From: Clostridiales bacterium
Lineage (GTDB): Bacteria; Bacillota; Clostridia; Oscillospirales; Oscillospiraceae
DNA length: 64,000 nt
Reading direction: 5' to 3'
Assembly: GCA_004554585.1 (NCBI GenBank)
Contig: SFLH01000003.1
Span: 62,001 to 126,000, forward strand
Part shown: in pieces, positions 35,201 through 42,862 of the stretch
How the letters are laid out: each line of letters starts with the position of its first letter
How positions within the stretch are numbered: the stretch's first letter is position 1
The notes under the pieces: model-generated
The model's input: only the letters and a program-made list of their open reading frames with translations
The model's database searches: none
Told to the model about the DNA's origin: nothing
Translations under genes and position numbers: made by a program

Positions 35201-35229
35201 TTGACAAACCCTGTCATCTGGGGTAGGAT
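35201..35229 (+). promoter_or_regulatory. ylxM-ffh promoter
   Basis: TTGACA (35201-35206), 17-base spacer, TAGGAT (35224-35229). Divergent from the ymfF promoter. Confidence 0.7.
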
Positions 35230-35282
35230 AGTCACGTTGTAAAGGAAATCAGCTTTACACTCCGTGGGAGGAGGGCAGTTCC

Positions 35283-35651
35283 ATGAAAAATCAGGCCTAC
35301 CGCATGGCGATGCTGTACGATTTTTATGGCGACCTGCTCACCCCCAGGCAGAAAGAGTTTTACGACCTGTATTACAACGATGACCTGTCTCTGGCGGAGA
35401 TCGCCGAGAATTATGGCATCACCCGCCAGGGAGTGCGGGACATCATCGTCCGCGCGGAAAAGGCCCTGGAGGACATTGAGGAAAAAACAGGTCTCATTCA
35501 GCGTTACCACCGCACCCGGGCGGCCACCACCACCCTGCGCCAGCTGTGCACCCACCTTCGGGAGCTGAACCACACCAAGTTCGGCGACGGCGCGCTGGAG
35601 GAACTGGCGGGGCAGCTTGAGGATGCCATCGACGAGTTGGAGAGGGAGTGA
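35283..35651 (+). CDS. ylxM: YlxM family signal-recognition-particle-associated DNA-binding protein
   Basis: 122-residue UPF0122 protein with a sigma-like helix-turn-helix: LTPRQKEFYDLYYNDDLSLA then EIAENYGITRQGVRDIIVRA. In Streptococcus and Bacillus its orthologue modulates SRP/FtsY. It precedes ffh by six bases, the standard arrangement. The ATG follows GGAGGAGGG. Confidence 0.94.
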   Translation: MKNQAYRMAMLYDFYGDLLTPRQKEFYDLYYNDDLSLAEIAENYGITRQGVRDIIVRAEKALEDIEEKTGLIQRYHRTRAATTTLRQLCTHLRELNHTKFGDGALEELAGQLEDAIDELERE

Positions 35652-35657
35652 GCGCAC

Positions 35658-37016
35658 ATGGCATTTGAAGGTTTGACCGAAAAACTCTCCTCCGCGTTCA
35701 AAAAACTGCGGAACAAAGGCCGTCTGACTGAGTCCGACGTAAAGGAGGCCATGCGGGAGATCCGCCTGGCTCTGCTGGAGGCCGACGTCAGCTATAAAGT
35801 GGTCAAGGACTTTGTCAAGTCCGTCACCGAAAAGGCCGTGGGCACCGAAGTGCTGGAAAGCCTCACCCCCGCCCAGGCCATCGTAAAGATCGTCAACCAG
35901 GAACTGGTGGAGCTCATGGGGGGCGGCAGCGCCAAGATCACCATTTCCTCCCAGCCCCCCACGGTGGTCATGATGGTGGGCCTGCAAGGCGCCGGCAAGA
36001 CCACCAACGCCGCCAAGCTGGCCGGCCTTATGCGCAAGCAGAACGGCAAGCGGCCCCTGCTGGCAGCCTGCGACATCTACCGCCCCGCCGCCATCCAGCA
36101 GCTGGAAGTGGTGGGCAAACAGCTGGATATCCCCGTCTTTCAGATGGGCCAGGAAAACCCCGTCACCATCGCCCAGGCAGCCATTGAGCACGCCAAAAAG
36201 CACGGTAATGACATGGTCTTTCTGGACACCGCCGGCCGGCTCCACGTGGATGAAGCGCTGATGGAAGAGCTCAAGGCCATCAAGGCCGCGGTCAACCCCA
36301 GCGAGATCCTCCTGGTGGTGGACGCCATGATCGGCCAGGACGCGGTCAACGCCGCCAAGGCCTTCGACGATGCCCTGGACATCGGCGGCGTGGTGCTCAC
36401 CAAGCTGGACGGCGATGCCCGAGGAGGCGCCGCTCTGTCCATCAAGGCGGTCACCGGCAAGCCCATCAAGTTTGTGGGCATGGGCGAAAAGTTGGACAAC
36501 ATCGAGGTCTTCCACCCCGACCGGATGGCCTCCCGCATTCTGGGCATGGGCGATGTGCTCACCCTCATCGAGAAGGCCGAGCAGCAGTTTGACATGCAGA
36601 AGGCCCAGGAACTGGCGGAGAAGCTGAAAAAGAACCGCTTCACCCTCCAGGACTACTACGACCAGATCGTCCAGGTCAAGGGCATGGGCTCGGTGGACGA
36701 GCTGCTGGGCATGATGCCCGGGCTCAACGCCAAAGCGCTGGAAGGGGTCACCATCAACGAGAAATCCATTGCCCGCACCGAGGCCATCATCCTCTCCATG
36801 ACCCCCCAGGAGCGGGAAAACCCCGCCATCCTCAACAGCAGCCGGAAAAAGCGCATTGCCGCCGGCTGCGGCCTGCAGGTGGTGGACGTAAACCGTCTGC
36901 TTAAGGAGTTTGGCATGATGCAGCAGATGACCAAGCAGATGTCGAAGCTCTCCGGTAAGCGCCGGAAGGGAAAATTCGGGAAGATGCCCGGCGGATTCCC
37001 CGGCCTGCCCTTTTGA
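35658..37016 (+). CDS. ffh: signal recognition particle protein Ffh
   Basis: SRP54 GTPase that targets nascent membrane proteins to FtsY/SecYEG. 452 residues: N domain, G domain with GLQGAGKTTNAAKL near 110, DTAGRLHVDE near 190 and TKLDGDARGG near 248, then a methionine-rich M domain from about residue 300 ending in GKFGKMPGGFPG. No ffs (SRP RNA) gene is seen nearby. Confidence 0.98.
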   Translation: MAFEGLTEKLSSAFKKLRNKGRLTESDVKEAMREIRLALLEADVSYKVVKDFVKSVTEKAVGTEVLESLTPAQAIVKIVNQELVELMGGGSAKITISSQPPTVVMMVGLQGAGKTTNAAKLAGLMRKQNGKRPLLAACDIYRPAAIQQLEVVGKQLDIPVFQMGQENPVTIAQAAIEHAKKHGNDMVFLDTAGRLHVDEALMEELKAIKAAVNPSEILLVVDAMIGQDAVNAAKAFDDALDIGGVVLTKLDGDARGGAALSIKAVTGKPIKFVGMGEKLDNIEVFHPDRMASRILGMGDVLTLIEKAEQQFDMQKAQELAEKLKKNRFTLQDYYDQIVQVKGMGSVDELLGMMPGLNAKALEGVTINEKSIARTEAIILSMTPQERENPAILNSSRKKRIAAGCGLQVVDVNRLLKEFGMMQQMTKQMSKLSGKRRKGKFGKMPGGFPGLPF

Positions 37017-37094
37017 CAACTCTTTCGTTGGTTCCCGCCCCTGGCGGTTCCATAATAGATCAGTACGCAATTTGATTGTTGGAGGTGAATGGAC

Positions 37095-37334
37095 ATGGTT
37101 AAGATCAGACTTCGCAGAATGGGCTCCAAGAAGAACCCCTTCTATCGTATCGTGGTTGCCGACTCTCGGTATCCCCGCAACGGCCGCTTCATCGAGGAGA
37201 TCGGCACCTACGATCCCCTGCAGGAGCCCGCTGCCATCAAGGTGGACGCCGAGCGCGCACAGGCTTGGATCAAGACCGGCGCTCAGCCCACGGAGACCGT
37301 GAAGGCTCTGCTGAAAAAGGCCAACGCCATCTGA
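37095..37334 (+). CDS. rpsP: 30S ribosomal protein S16
   Basis: 79 residues starting MVKIRLRRMGSKKNPFYRIV. The ATG at 37095 lies nine bases after GGAGG; the ATG at 37089 is too close. Start of the rpsP-khpA-rimM-trmD group. Confidence 0.97.
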   Translation: MVKIRLRRMGSKKNPFYRIVVADSRYPRNGRFIEEIGTYDPLQEPAAIKVDAERAQAWIKTGAQPTETVKALLKKANAI

Positions 37335-37346
37335 TTTGGAGGGCAC

Positions 37347-37577
37347 ATGAAGGACTTGCTCACGTATATCGCCCAAAATCTGGTGGAACATCCCCAGGCC
37401 GTGGACGTACAGGAGACGGAAACGGACGGTAATGTTGTCCTTGAGCTCCGTGTCGATCCCAGTGACATGGGAAAGGTGATCGGCCGCCAGGGCCGAATCG
37501 CCAAGGAAATCCGCACATTGATGCGCTCTGTGGCCCAGCGCCAGGGCAAAAAGGTTTCCGTCGAAATTATGGACTGA
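37347..37577 (+). CDS. khpA: KH domain RNA-binding protein KhpA
   Basis: 76-residue single KH domain with the GKVIGRQGRIAKEIRTLMRS loop. Binds RNA, usually as a heterodimer with KhpB, and influences cell division and elongation in streptococci. Same position as ylqC in Bacillus, between rpsP and rimM. Confidence 0.95.
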   Translation: MKDLLTYIAQNLVEHPQAVDVQETETDGNVVLELRVDPSDMGKVIGRQGRIAKEIRTLMRSVAQRQGKKVSVEIMD

Positions 37578-37579
37578 AG

Positions 37580-37610
37580 AATGGCGGCGCATTTGCGTCC
37601 GCCATTTTTT
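37580..37610 (+). terminator. intercistronic terminator between khpA and rimM
   Basis: AATGGCGG / CCGCCATT stem with an inner CGC-ATTT-GCG cap, followed by TTTTTT. It overlaps the region just after the khpA stop and should reduce transcription of rimM-trmD relative to rpsP-khpA. Confidence 0.85.
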
Positions 37611-37634
37611 CTGATCAAAAAGGAGGTTTTTCCT

Positions 37635-38126
37635 GTGAAACACCGCTACCTGAAAGCGGGCAAGATCGTCAACACCCACGGCATTGCTGGGGAGGTAAAG
37701 ATCCTGCCCTGGGCTGACGGCCCGGAATTTCTGCTGGACTTTGACACGTTGTACATCGACGGCCAGCCCGTGGAACTGCGGGGCGCCCGGGTCCACAAGA
37801 ACTGCGTGCTGGCCAAGTTTCAGGGCATCGACGACATCAACCAGGCCATGAAGCTAAAAAACAAAGTGGTGTGCATCGACCGGGAGGACGTGGAACTGGA
37901 GGAAGGGGCCTTTTTCCTGGCCGACCTCATGGGCCTGGAAGTGCGGGACGCCGACAGCGGCGCAGTTCTGGGGACCATTCACGAGGTCCTCACTCCCCCG
38001 GCCAGCAACGTCTACGTGGTCCGGGGGGGCGAACGAGAACATATGATCCCCGCCGTGGAGGAATTCATTGTGGAGACTAATGTGGACGAGGGGTACCTGC
38101 TGGTCCGCCTGATCGAAGGGATGTGA
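37635..38126 (+). CDS. rimM: 16S rRNA processing protein RimM
   Basis: Assembly factor for the 30S head domain that binds S19. 163 residues: N-terminal RimM domain (KIVNTHGIAGEVKIL) and C-terminal PRC barrel (FFLADLMGLEVRDADSG, NVYVVRGGEREHMIPAV). The GTG at 37635 follows AAGGAGG. It is preceded by an intrinsic terminator. Confidence 0.95.
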   Translation: MKHRYLKAGKIVNTHGIAGEVKILPWADGPEFLLDFDTLYIDGQPVELRGARVHKNCVLAKFQGIDDINQAMKLKNKVVCIDREDVELEEGAFFLADLMGLEVRDADSGAVLGTIHEVLTPPASNVYVVRGGEREHMIPAVEEFIVETNVDEGYLLVRLIEGM

Positions 38127-38130
38127 CACC

Positions 38131-38919
38131 ATGGACTTTGCCTATCACATCCACATCATGACTCTCTTTCCCGACGTGGTGGGAGACATGCTCTGTGAGT
38201 CCATCCTGGGCCGGGCCCAGGAGCGGGACATCATCCGGGTGGATTGCCACCAGATCCGGGACTACACCTTAAACAAGCAGAAACAGGTAGACGACTATCC
38301 CTACGGCGGCGGCCACGGGGCGGTGATGCAGGCCGATCCCCTCTATCAGTGCTGGAAGCATATCTGTGACCAGGCGGGTGAGCGCCTGCACACCATCTAC
38401 CTCTCCCCTGCCGGCAAGGTCTTTTGCCAGGCTGACGCCAAACGGCTGCAGCGGGACTACAAGAGCCTCATCCTGGTCTGCGGCCACTATGAGGGCATTG
38501 ACGAGCGTTTTATTGAGGAATGTGTGGACGAGGAGATCTCCCTGGGAGACTTCGTCCTCACCGGCGGCGAGATTCCCGCCATGGCGGTCACCGACGCAGT
38601 GTGCCGTCTGGTCCCCGGCGTCCTGTCTGACCCCGAGTGTTTTACCGAGGAAAGCCATTGGGACGGCCTCCTGGAGTGCCCCCAGTACTCCCGCCCGGAG
38701 GTCTGGCACGACCGGCGGGTCCCCCCCATTCTCCTCTCCGGCCACCACGCCAACATCGCCAAATGGCGGCGGAAGCAGGCCATCCTCCGCACCCGGGACC
38801 GGCGGCCGGATATGTATGAAAAACTGGACCTGTCCTCCAAAGCCGACCAGAAGCTGCTCAAAGAGATCGCCGATGAGGAAGCGATACGGGAAGAAAACGT
38901 CCCCCTCACCACCGATTGA
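38131..38919 (+). CDS. trmD: tRNA (guanine-N1)-methyltransferase TrmD
   Basis: Makes m1G37 in tRNAs, preventing frameshifts. SPOUT/trefoil-knot enzyme with VCGHYEGIDERFIEECVDEE and ISLGDFVLTGGEIPAMAVTD. 262 residues, somewhat longer than E. coli TrmD. The left arm of the following terminator lies inside its last codons. The usual next gene, rplS, is absent here. Confidence 0.97.
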   Translation: MDFAYHIHIMTLFPDVVGDMLCESILGRAQERDIIRVDCHQIRDYTLNKQKQVDDYPYGGGHGAVMQADPLYQCWKHICDQAGERLHTIYLSPAGKVFCQADAKRLQRDYKSLILVCGHYEGIDERFIEECVDEEISLGDFVLTGGEIPAMAVTDAVCRLVPGVLSDPECFTEESHWDGLLECPQYSRPEVWHDRRVPPILLSGHHANIAKWRRKQAILRTRDRRPDMYEKLDLSSKADQKLLKEIADEEAIREENVPLTTD

Positions 38920-38943
38920 AATCCGGTGGGAGGGGGACGTTTT
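38894..38943. terminator. bidirectional terminator between trmD and the orphan gene
   Basis: Long stem (AAAACGTCCCCCTC... with ...GAGGGGGACGTTTT; 38894-38914 and 38924-38943), flanked by A and T runs so it can act on both converging genes. Confidence 0.88.
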
Positions 38944-38946
38944 GCA

Positions 38947-39399
38947 TCATGCGACAGGAAGTGCCTCTAACTCTGCCAGGATCTCCTCCATCAGCGGAAC
39001 ATCCTGGGAATGGGAAGACAGATAAAGCAGTTTCTCTTTGATGTCTTCGGAAAATACGATGCGATTTTCTTCCAGGGGGTCCAACAGGGCGTCCAAGGCG
39101 AAGGCTAACTTCTCCCGTGCTTCCGCTTCCTCGGGGACCGCCCCAAAGCTCACCATGTCTGTATTGGTCAGATAGAAGCCGCATTCATGCAGTCTATGCC
39201 AGTCGTCTTTTTCGTAACTTCCCAAATCCTGCGATAAATCGTTGCAAAAGGACGCAAACACCACAGAGATTCGGGTGTCCATAGATGCCTTTATGGTGTC
39301 CGAACGGCTTTTTTCCACTTGCCATAGAACCAGGAATAAAACCAAAAGAACGAGCGCAACCAACATGATGGCCCTGCTGAATAGAATTCTTTTCTTCAT
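38947..39399 (-). CDS. membrane-anchored hypothetical protein
   Basis: About 150 residues: a positively charged start (MKKRILFSR), one transmembrane helix (AIMLVALVLLVLFLVLWQV), then an acidic, helical extracytoplasmic domain. No recognised domain. The ATG at 39399 sits 12 bases after GAGGG. It lies downstream of the lipoprotein genes on the same strand and just after a decayed fragment, in locally AT-richer DNA. It could be a small sensor or anti-sigma-type protein, but nothing supports a specific role. Confidence 0.6.
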   Translation of the reverse strand: MKKRILFSRAIMLVALVLLVLFLVLWQVEKSRSDTIKASMDTRISVVFASFCNDLSQDLGSYEKDDWHRLHECGFYLTNTDMVSFGAVPEEAEAREKLAFALDALLDPLEENRIVFSEDIKEKLLYLSSHSQDVPLMEEILAELEALPVA

Positions 39400-39406
39400 G
39401 CGATCA

Positions 39407-39590
39407 ATCAACCCTCAGTAATACTTCATCGGTCATAAAATCGTGAAATTCTTCTCTTATCCAATCTTCTTCAAGCAACACCTGAATCGCATCCTCTTTT
39501 TGTACCTCTTTCAGCGAAAAGCTTTCATCCGCAACGGTGTATACACTCCAACTCAGCTCTTGCTGCGTTTTGCTGTTTATAAGTTACCAT
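39407..39590 (-). pseudogene. remnant coding fragment lacking a start
   Basis: A minus-strand frame of about 59 codons, reading SWSVYTVADESFSLKEVQKE and ending FMTDEVLLRVD-stop just before the orphan gene. It has convincing coding character but no start codon: a stop (TAA) precedes it directly. An ATG in another frame (MVTYKQQ) lies just upstream and could be its original start, separated by a one-base shift in the AAAACGCAGC region. The stretch is AT-rich compared with neighbours. Confidence 0.5.
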
Positions 39591-39649
39591 ATTCAATTAC
39601 ATTGAGCAATACATCATTGAATCAAGGGAGCATGTCTTTTCTAATTATA

Positions 39650-40594
39650 TTACATTGGTTCTCGAACACCGTCTGTCCAGGCCAGGGATGTATCTGTACG
39701 GCAGAAGAAACCGTTTTCCCCTTCTACATAGGTAGAAAAGGCGCTGTCCTGGCGGTCAAAGAGGGCCCGGTCGACCTTCTCCTCCCCGGAAATACTCGCG
39801 CGGTGGGTCTCCACCACCAGATAGGCAGTCTCTGCCGCCAGAGCAAAGGTGTCCGGCACCTGTCCGGGAAGAAACTCCATTCGCTCAATGACCTGGCTGT
39901 TGGCATCCAGTTCAAGCAAAACGATCCTATCCATGGGAAGCACTGCTGTCATGTTGATTTTGAATTCATAACGCTGTTGGATGGTCTCGCCATCGGTCGT
40001 CAAGGTGACCGTCTCCGCAATCGTCTTTCCCAGCGAGGTCCCCGCCGTATCCATTCTGCCGCTGACGCCGGTGCCGCCGATGAGATAGACTTGTCCGTCC
40101 GGGGTGCGGTACATGGGGTTGGCGTAAAATTCCTGGATCGCTTCCACAGGCACATACAAATCGGCGGTGAGGACCATCTCATCCATCCCATCCCCGGCGG
40201 TATAGTCCCGGTATACCTGGACCTCCGGGGCATCGCTGGCGATCCAGTAGCTTTCCTCCCCCTGAGGATCATCTACAGAGAAGCAGTAGATCGGTACGCC
40301 TTCCAAATCGGGAAACTGATACGCGGGCTGCTTCGGGTCCTGAGAGACGTCCACGGCATAGATCCGCTCCTGATAGGCCTGCGCCGCCCCTTCCTCTACC
40401 TGGAGGGTTTTGCCGTCTGCCGTTTCCCCCATGTGGTCGTTCAGGTAGGCTTCCACGTTCATGGTGTCCACATATTCTTTTGTCAGATAGACCCCGATGA
40501 GCCGATCCCCAAACGCACTTTCCTGCTCCGCCAGCTGACACCCGGACAGCGGCAGCACCAACAGCAGGGTCAAAAGAAGGTACTTTCCTTTCAC
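39650..40594 (-). CDS. putative lipoprotein A of the 39.6-42.7 kb island
   Basis: 314 residues. Signal peptide MKGKYLLLTLLLVLPLSGC with lipobox LSGC, then an exported domain of no recognised family. It shares motifs with the next protein upstream: a DGQVYLIGGTGVSGRMD-like strand pair and MEFLPGQVPDTFALAAETAY. The two are therefore tandem paralogues. It follows the other lipoprotein gene by six bases in an operon with a YozG-like repressor and a DUF2975-like membrane protein. Function unknown. Confidence 0.8.
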   Translation of the reverse strand: MKGKYLLLTLLLVLPLSGCQLAEQESAFGDRLIGVYLTKEYVDTMNVEAYLNDHMGETADGKTLQVEEGAAQAYQERIYAVDVSQDPKQPAYQFPDLEGVPIYCFSVDDPQGEESYWIASDAPEVQVYRDYTAGDGMDEMVLTADLYVPVEAIQEFYANPMYRTPDGQVYLIGGTGVSGRMDTAGTSLGKTIAETVTLTTDGETIQQRYEFKINMTAVLPMDRIVLLELDANSQVIERMEFLPGQVPDTFALAAETAYLVVETHRASISGEEKVDRALFDRQDSAFSTYVEGENGFFCRTDTSLAWTDGVREPM

Positions 40595-40600
40595 GCCTCA

Positions 40601-41464
40601 TCACTCCTTCCAAATGAGCTCGGTGGGCTGGGCCGCGAAAAAGCCGCTGTCCATCTGCCAGGCGGTGTAGAGATATTCTTCTCCGCGCTGGACCAACTCC
40701 CGCTCCGTCACCTCTCCCTGGCTGTCACGGTATTCCACCAGCAAATAGGCGGTCTCAGGCTGGGGGGCCAGCTGGTCCGGGCACTGACCGGGCAAAAAAT
40801 CCTCTTGGGACAGAACCTGGTGAGCCTCGTCCAACTGGACCAGCGTGACGGTCTGGGCGGTCGGCTTGGTGTCGATCTCCACTTTCAGTGCAGTCTCACA
40901 GGCCAGCCTCCTGCCATTGACCTCCACTTCACTCTTGTGCGTGTAGGAGGTGCTGGAGACCACCCCCTCCCCTTCGCCGCTGACATTGATCCTGCCGCCC
41001 AGGAACAGGTAGATCTCCCCCGACGAGGTCTGAAAGACCGGATAAAGTGTAAAGACGGTGACCTCCGGCCTCTCCTCAAAGTAGACCTTCCCTGCCATCC
41101 CTGCCGTTCGCTGCTCTCGCTCTGTGTCATAGCCCACACTGCCCACGGCCACGCTGCCCTCCCAAAATCCCTGGTTGGGGCCGGAACGGGTGGTATAGGC
41201 GTTGGTCTCGCTGTCATAGGCAATCTCGTAGGTGAAATAGACTCCCTCCAAGCCGGGGAAGGTGCCCTCCTGGGCATAGAGCCTGCCGCTTTCTTCGGTC
41301 TCCTCCGGCAGTCCCATCTCCAAAAATTCTCCCTCCGTCCGGGCGGTCACAAAGCCGCCAATGAGGGTGTCCTCTTCCACGGCCGCCTCTTCCTGGGCCA
41401 GCTGGCAAGCGGTCAGGGCCAGGATCATGGCCCCCAGCAGGGGCAATAATAGGATCTTATTCAT
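40601..41464 (-). CDS. putative lipoprotein B of the 39.6-42.7 kb island
   Basis: 287 residues with signal peptide and lipobox ILALTAC, then an extracytoplasmic domain paralogous to the downstream lipoprotein (GEIYLFLGGRINVSGEGEG and EDFLPGQCPDQLAPQPETAY). Its ATG overlaps the end of the XRE gene by eight bases, so it is translationally coupled to the regulator. No known family recognised; Lgt encoded in this window would lipidate it. Confidence 0.8.
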   Translation of the reverse strand: MNKILLLPLLGAMILALTACQLAQEEAAVEEDTLIGGFVTARTEGEFLEMGLPEETEESGRLYAQEGTFPGLEGVYFTYEIAYDSETNAYTTRSGPNQGFWEGSVAVGSVGYDTEREQRTAGMAGKVYFEERPEVTVFTLYPVFQTSSGEIYLFLGGRINVSGEGEGVVSSTSYTHKSEVEVNGRRLACETALKVEIDTKPTAQTVTLVQLDEAHQVLSQEDFLPGQCPDQLAPQPETAYLLVEYRDSQGEVTERELVQRGEEYLYTAWQMDSGFFAAQPTELIWKE

Positions 41465-41681
41465 CTTGTCCCTCCAGTTCTCCGTCGAATTTCAGCAAAT
41501 CTCCCACGTCGCAATCCAGAAAGTAACAGATCCGGTTCAAGGTCCCAAAGCGCACGCCCTTGGCCTTGCCGCTGCGGAGGATGGAAAGGTTGGCCTCGGT
41601 GATGCCCACTTTGGCGCAGAGCTCCTTGGAGGTCATCCCCCGCTGCTTCAGGACCTCTTCCAGGCAGACCTTGATGCCCAT
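41457..41681 (-). CDS. YozG-like XRE transcriptional regulator
   Basis: 74-residue single HTH protein: LEEVLKQRGMTSKELCAKVG then ITEANLSILRSGKAKGVRF and an RICYFLDCDVGDLL helix, the YozG/HTH_26 pattern. Such regulators are typically encoded next to DUF2975 membrane proteins, as here (15 bases downstream of one). It is the likely repressor acting at the palindrome at 42721-42784. Confidence 0.9.
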   Translation of the reverse strand: MGIKVCLEEVLKQRGMTSKELCAKVGITEANLSILRSGKAKGVRFGTLNRICYFLDCDVGDLLKFDGELEGQDE

Positions 41682-41696
41682 ATCCTCCCTCCTTCC

Positions 41697-42707
41697 TCAG
41701 ATGAACAGATCGTTGTCCTCTTTCAGGGCTCGGTTCTCCTCCATAAACTTCACCACCAGCAGCACCCCCAGCAGGAAAGCCGCTGCCGTGATCGGAAAAA
41801 CCACTTGGATGGACACCCTGGTCAGCTCCCCCAAAAAGAGCAGCTGCCCCAAGTTCAGCACCACCGTGGTCACCAGCGAGGCCGCCAAGCTGCCCTCACA
41901 CAGGCGGGACACCCAATGGGCCCGGGCTAACGTCTCCTCACTGTATCGGTCCGTTTTCATGGCCCCCAGCAGGTCCAACACTGCCAGGATTACCACAACG
42001 TCCAGAAGATAGGGAAGCATCTCCCCCACCCAGCGCAGGAAGGCCAGGACCAGCAGCCCATCCCGCTCTACCGCCAGGGAGGTTGTCGTCACCCCAAAGA
42101 CCGGCCCTTCCCCGGTCTGAAGCAGAGCGCTGCACTCCCCCCAGAACCCGGCAAAACCTGCCCCGAAGATCACAAACACCAGGCACACCGCCAGCCCGCC
42201 CAAGAGGACAGCCAGATCATCCTGGAGCCGCTGCCGGACCGCCCCCCGGAAGCGCCGCAGTAGCCGCAGCACCAGATGGGCCAGCAGGATGGCGTAGACC
42301 GTCCCTCCAAACAGACTCTGGCCCACCGCCAGCTGCGCCGCCGCCGTCTCCTTGGTCCCCACCATCAGGCCGGGAATCTTGCCGGGGTTGACCATAAAAT
42401 ACAGGGCCACAAACAGGAACAGGCTCAGCACCAACAAGAAACTGTCCTCCGCTGCCAGCGACCGCCGGCGGCCCAGCCACACCAACACCCCCATCGGCAC
42501 CAGACTCAGCAAAACATAAAGCAGGATTGCCGCCGCATTTCCTACTCCGCCCGAGAGAGACAGCGCCCGCAGTCCTGCCCCGATCTGGGCAAAGGGAACC
42601 GCCAACGATCCCGCAGGCCACTCTCCTGCCCCCCAGCCCAGCAGGACGGCCAGCAGCAAGACCCCCGCCTCGGCACACAACACGATCTGCAATGTCCTCC
42701 GTTTCAT
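41697..42707 (-). CDS. multi-pass membrane protein with DUF2975-like C-terminal part
   Basis: 336 residues with about eight hydrophobic helices. The C-terminal 150 residues (LLVLAFLRWVGEMLPYLLDV through MEENRALKEDNDLFI) resemble DUF2975, usually a stand-alone protein of about 160 residues. The N-terminal half adds further membrane segments, so this looks like an enlarged form. First gene of the island operon, ATG after GGAGGGAG. It may act as a membrane signal partner of the YozG-like repressor; unproven. Confidence 0.7.
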   Translation of the reverse strand: MKRRTLQIVLCAEAGVLLLAVLLGWGAGEWPAGSLAVPFAQIGAGLRALSLSGGVGNAAAILLYVLLSLVPMGVLVWLGRRRSLAAEDSFLLVLSLFLFVALYFMVNPGKIPGLMVGTKETAAAQLAVGQSLFGGTVYAILLAHLVLRLLRRFRGAVRQRLQDDLAVLLGGLAVCLVFVIFGAGFAGFWGECSALLQTGEGPVFGVTTTSLAVERDGLLVLAFLRWVGEMLPYLLDVVVILAVLDLLGAMKTDRYSEETLARAHWVSRLCEGSLAASLVTTVVLNLGQLLFLGELTRVSIQVVFPITAAAFLLGVLLVVKFMEENRALKEDNDLFI

Positions 42708-42720
42708 GGCGCTCCCTCCT

Positions 42721-42784
42721 AATTATTGTTTTACGATAATTTCTATGGAAAACATATCAGAAAAATTATCGTTTGTCAATAATT
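42721..42784 (-). promoter_or_regulatory. promoter with extended bipartite palindromic operator
   Basis: Minus strand TTGACA (42779-42774), 17-base spacer, TATGTT (42756-42751). Centred on 42752.5 is a two-part palindrome: AATTATTG (42721-42728) and CAATAATT (42777-42784) outside, ACGATAATTT (42733-42742) and AAATTATCGT (42763-42772) inside. A repressor bound here would cover both promoter hexamers. Confidence 0.8.
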
Positions 42785-42795
42785 TTTTCCACATA

Positions 42796-42833
42796 AAAAC
42801 CGGCACCGCGCAAAAAGCGTGGTGCCGGTTTTT
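42796..42833 (-). terminator. hydrogenase operon terminator
   Basis: AAAACCGGCACC / GGTGCCGGTTTT stem with an inner GCGC/GCGT section; T runs on both strands. Confidence 0.9.
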
Positions 42834-42862
42834 CCTCATAAAATGGACCGAAAACAGGGTTA

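Noticed and set aside
35232..37796. An 854-codon minus-strand frame opposite ylxM-ffh-rpsP-khpA
   Set aside because: A shadow of highly conserved plus-strand genes, rich in His/Gln/Leu low complexity.
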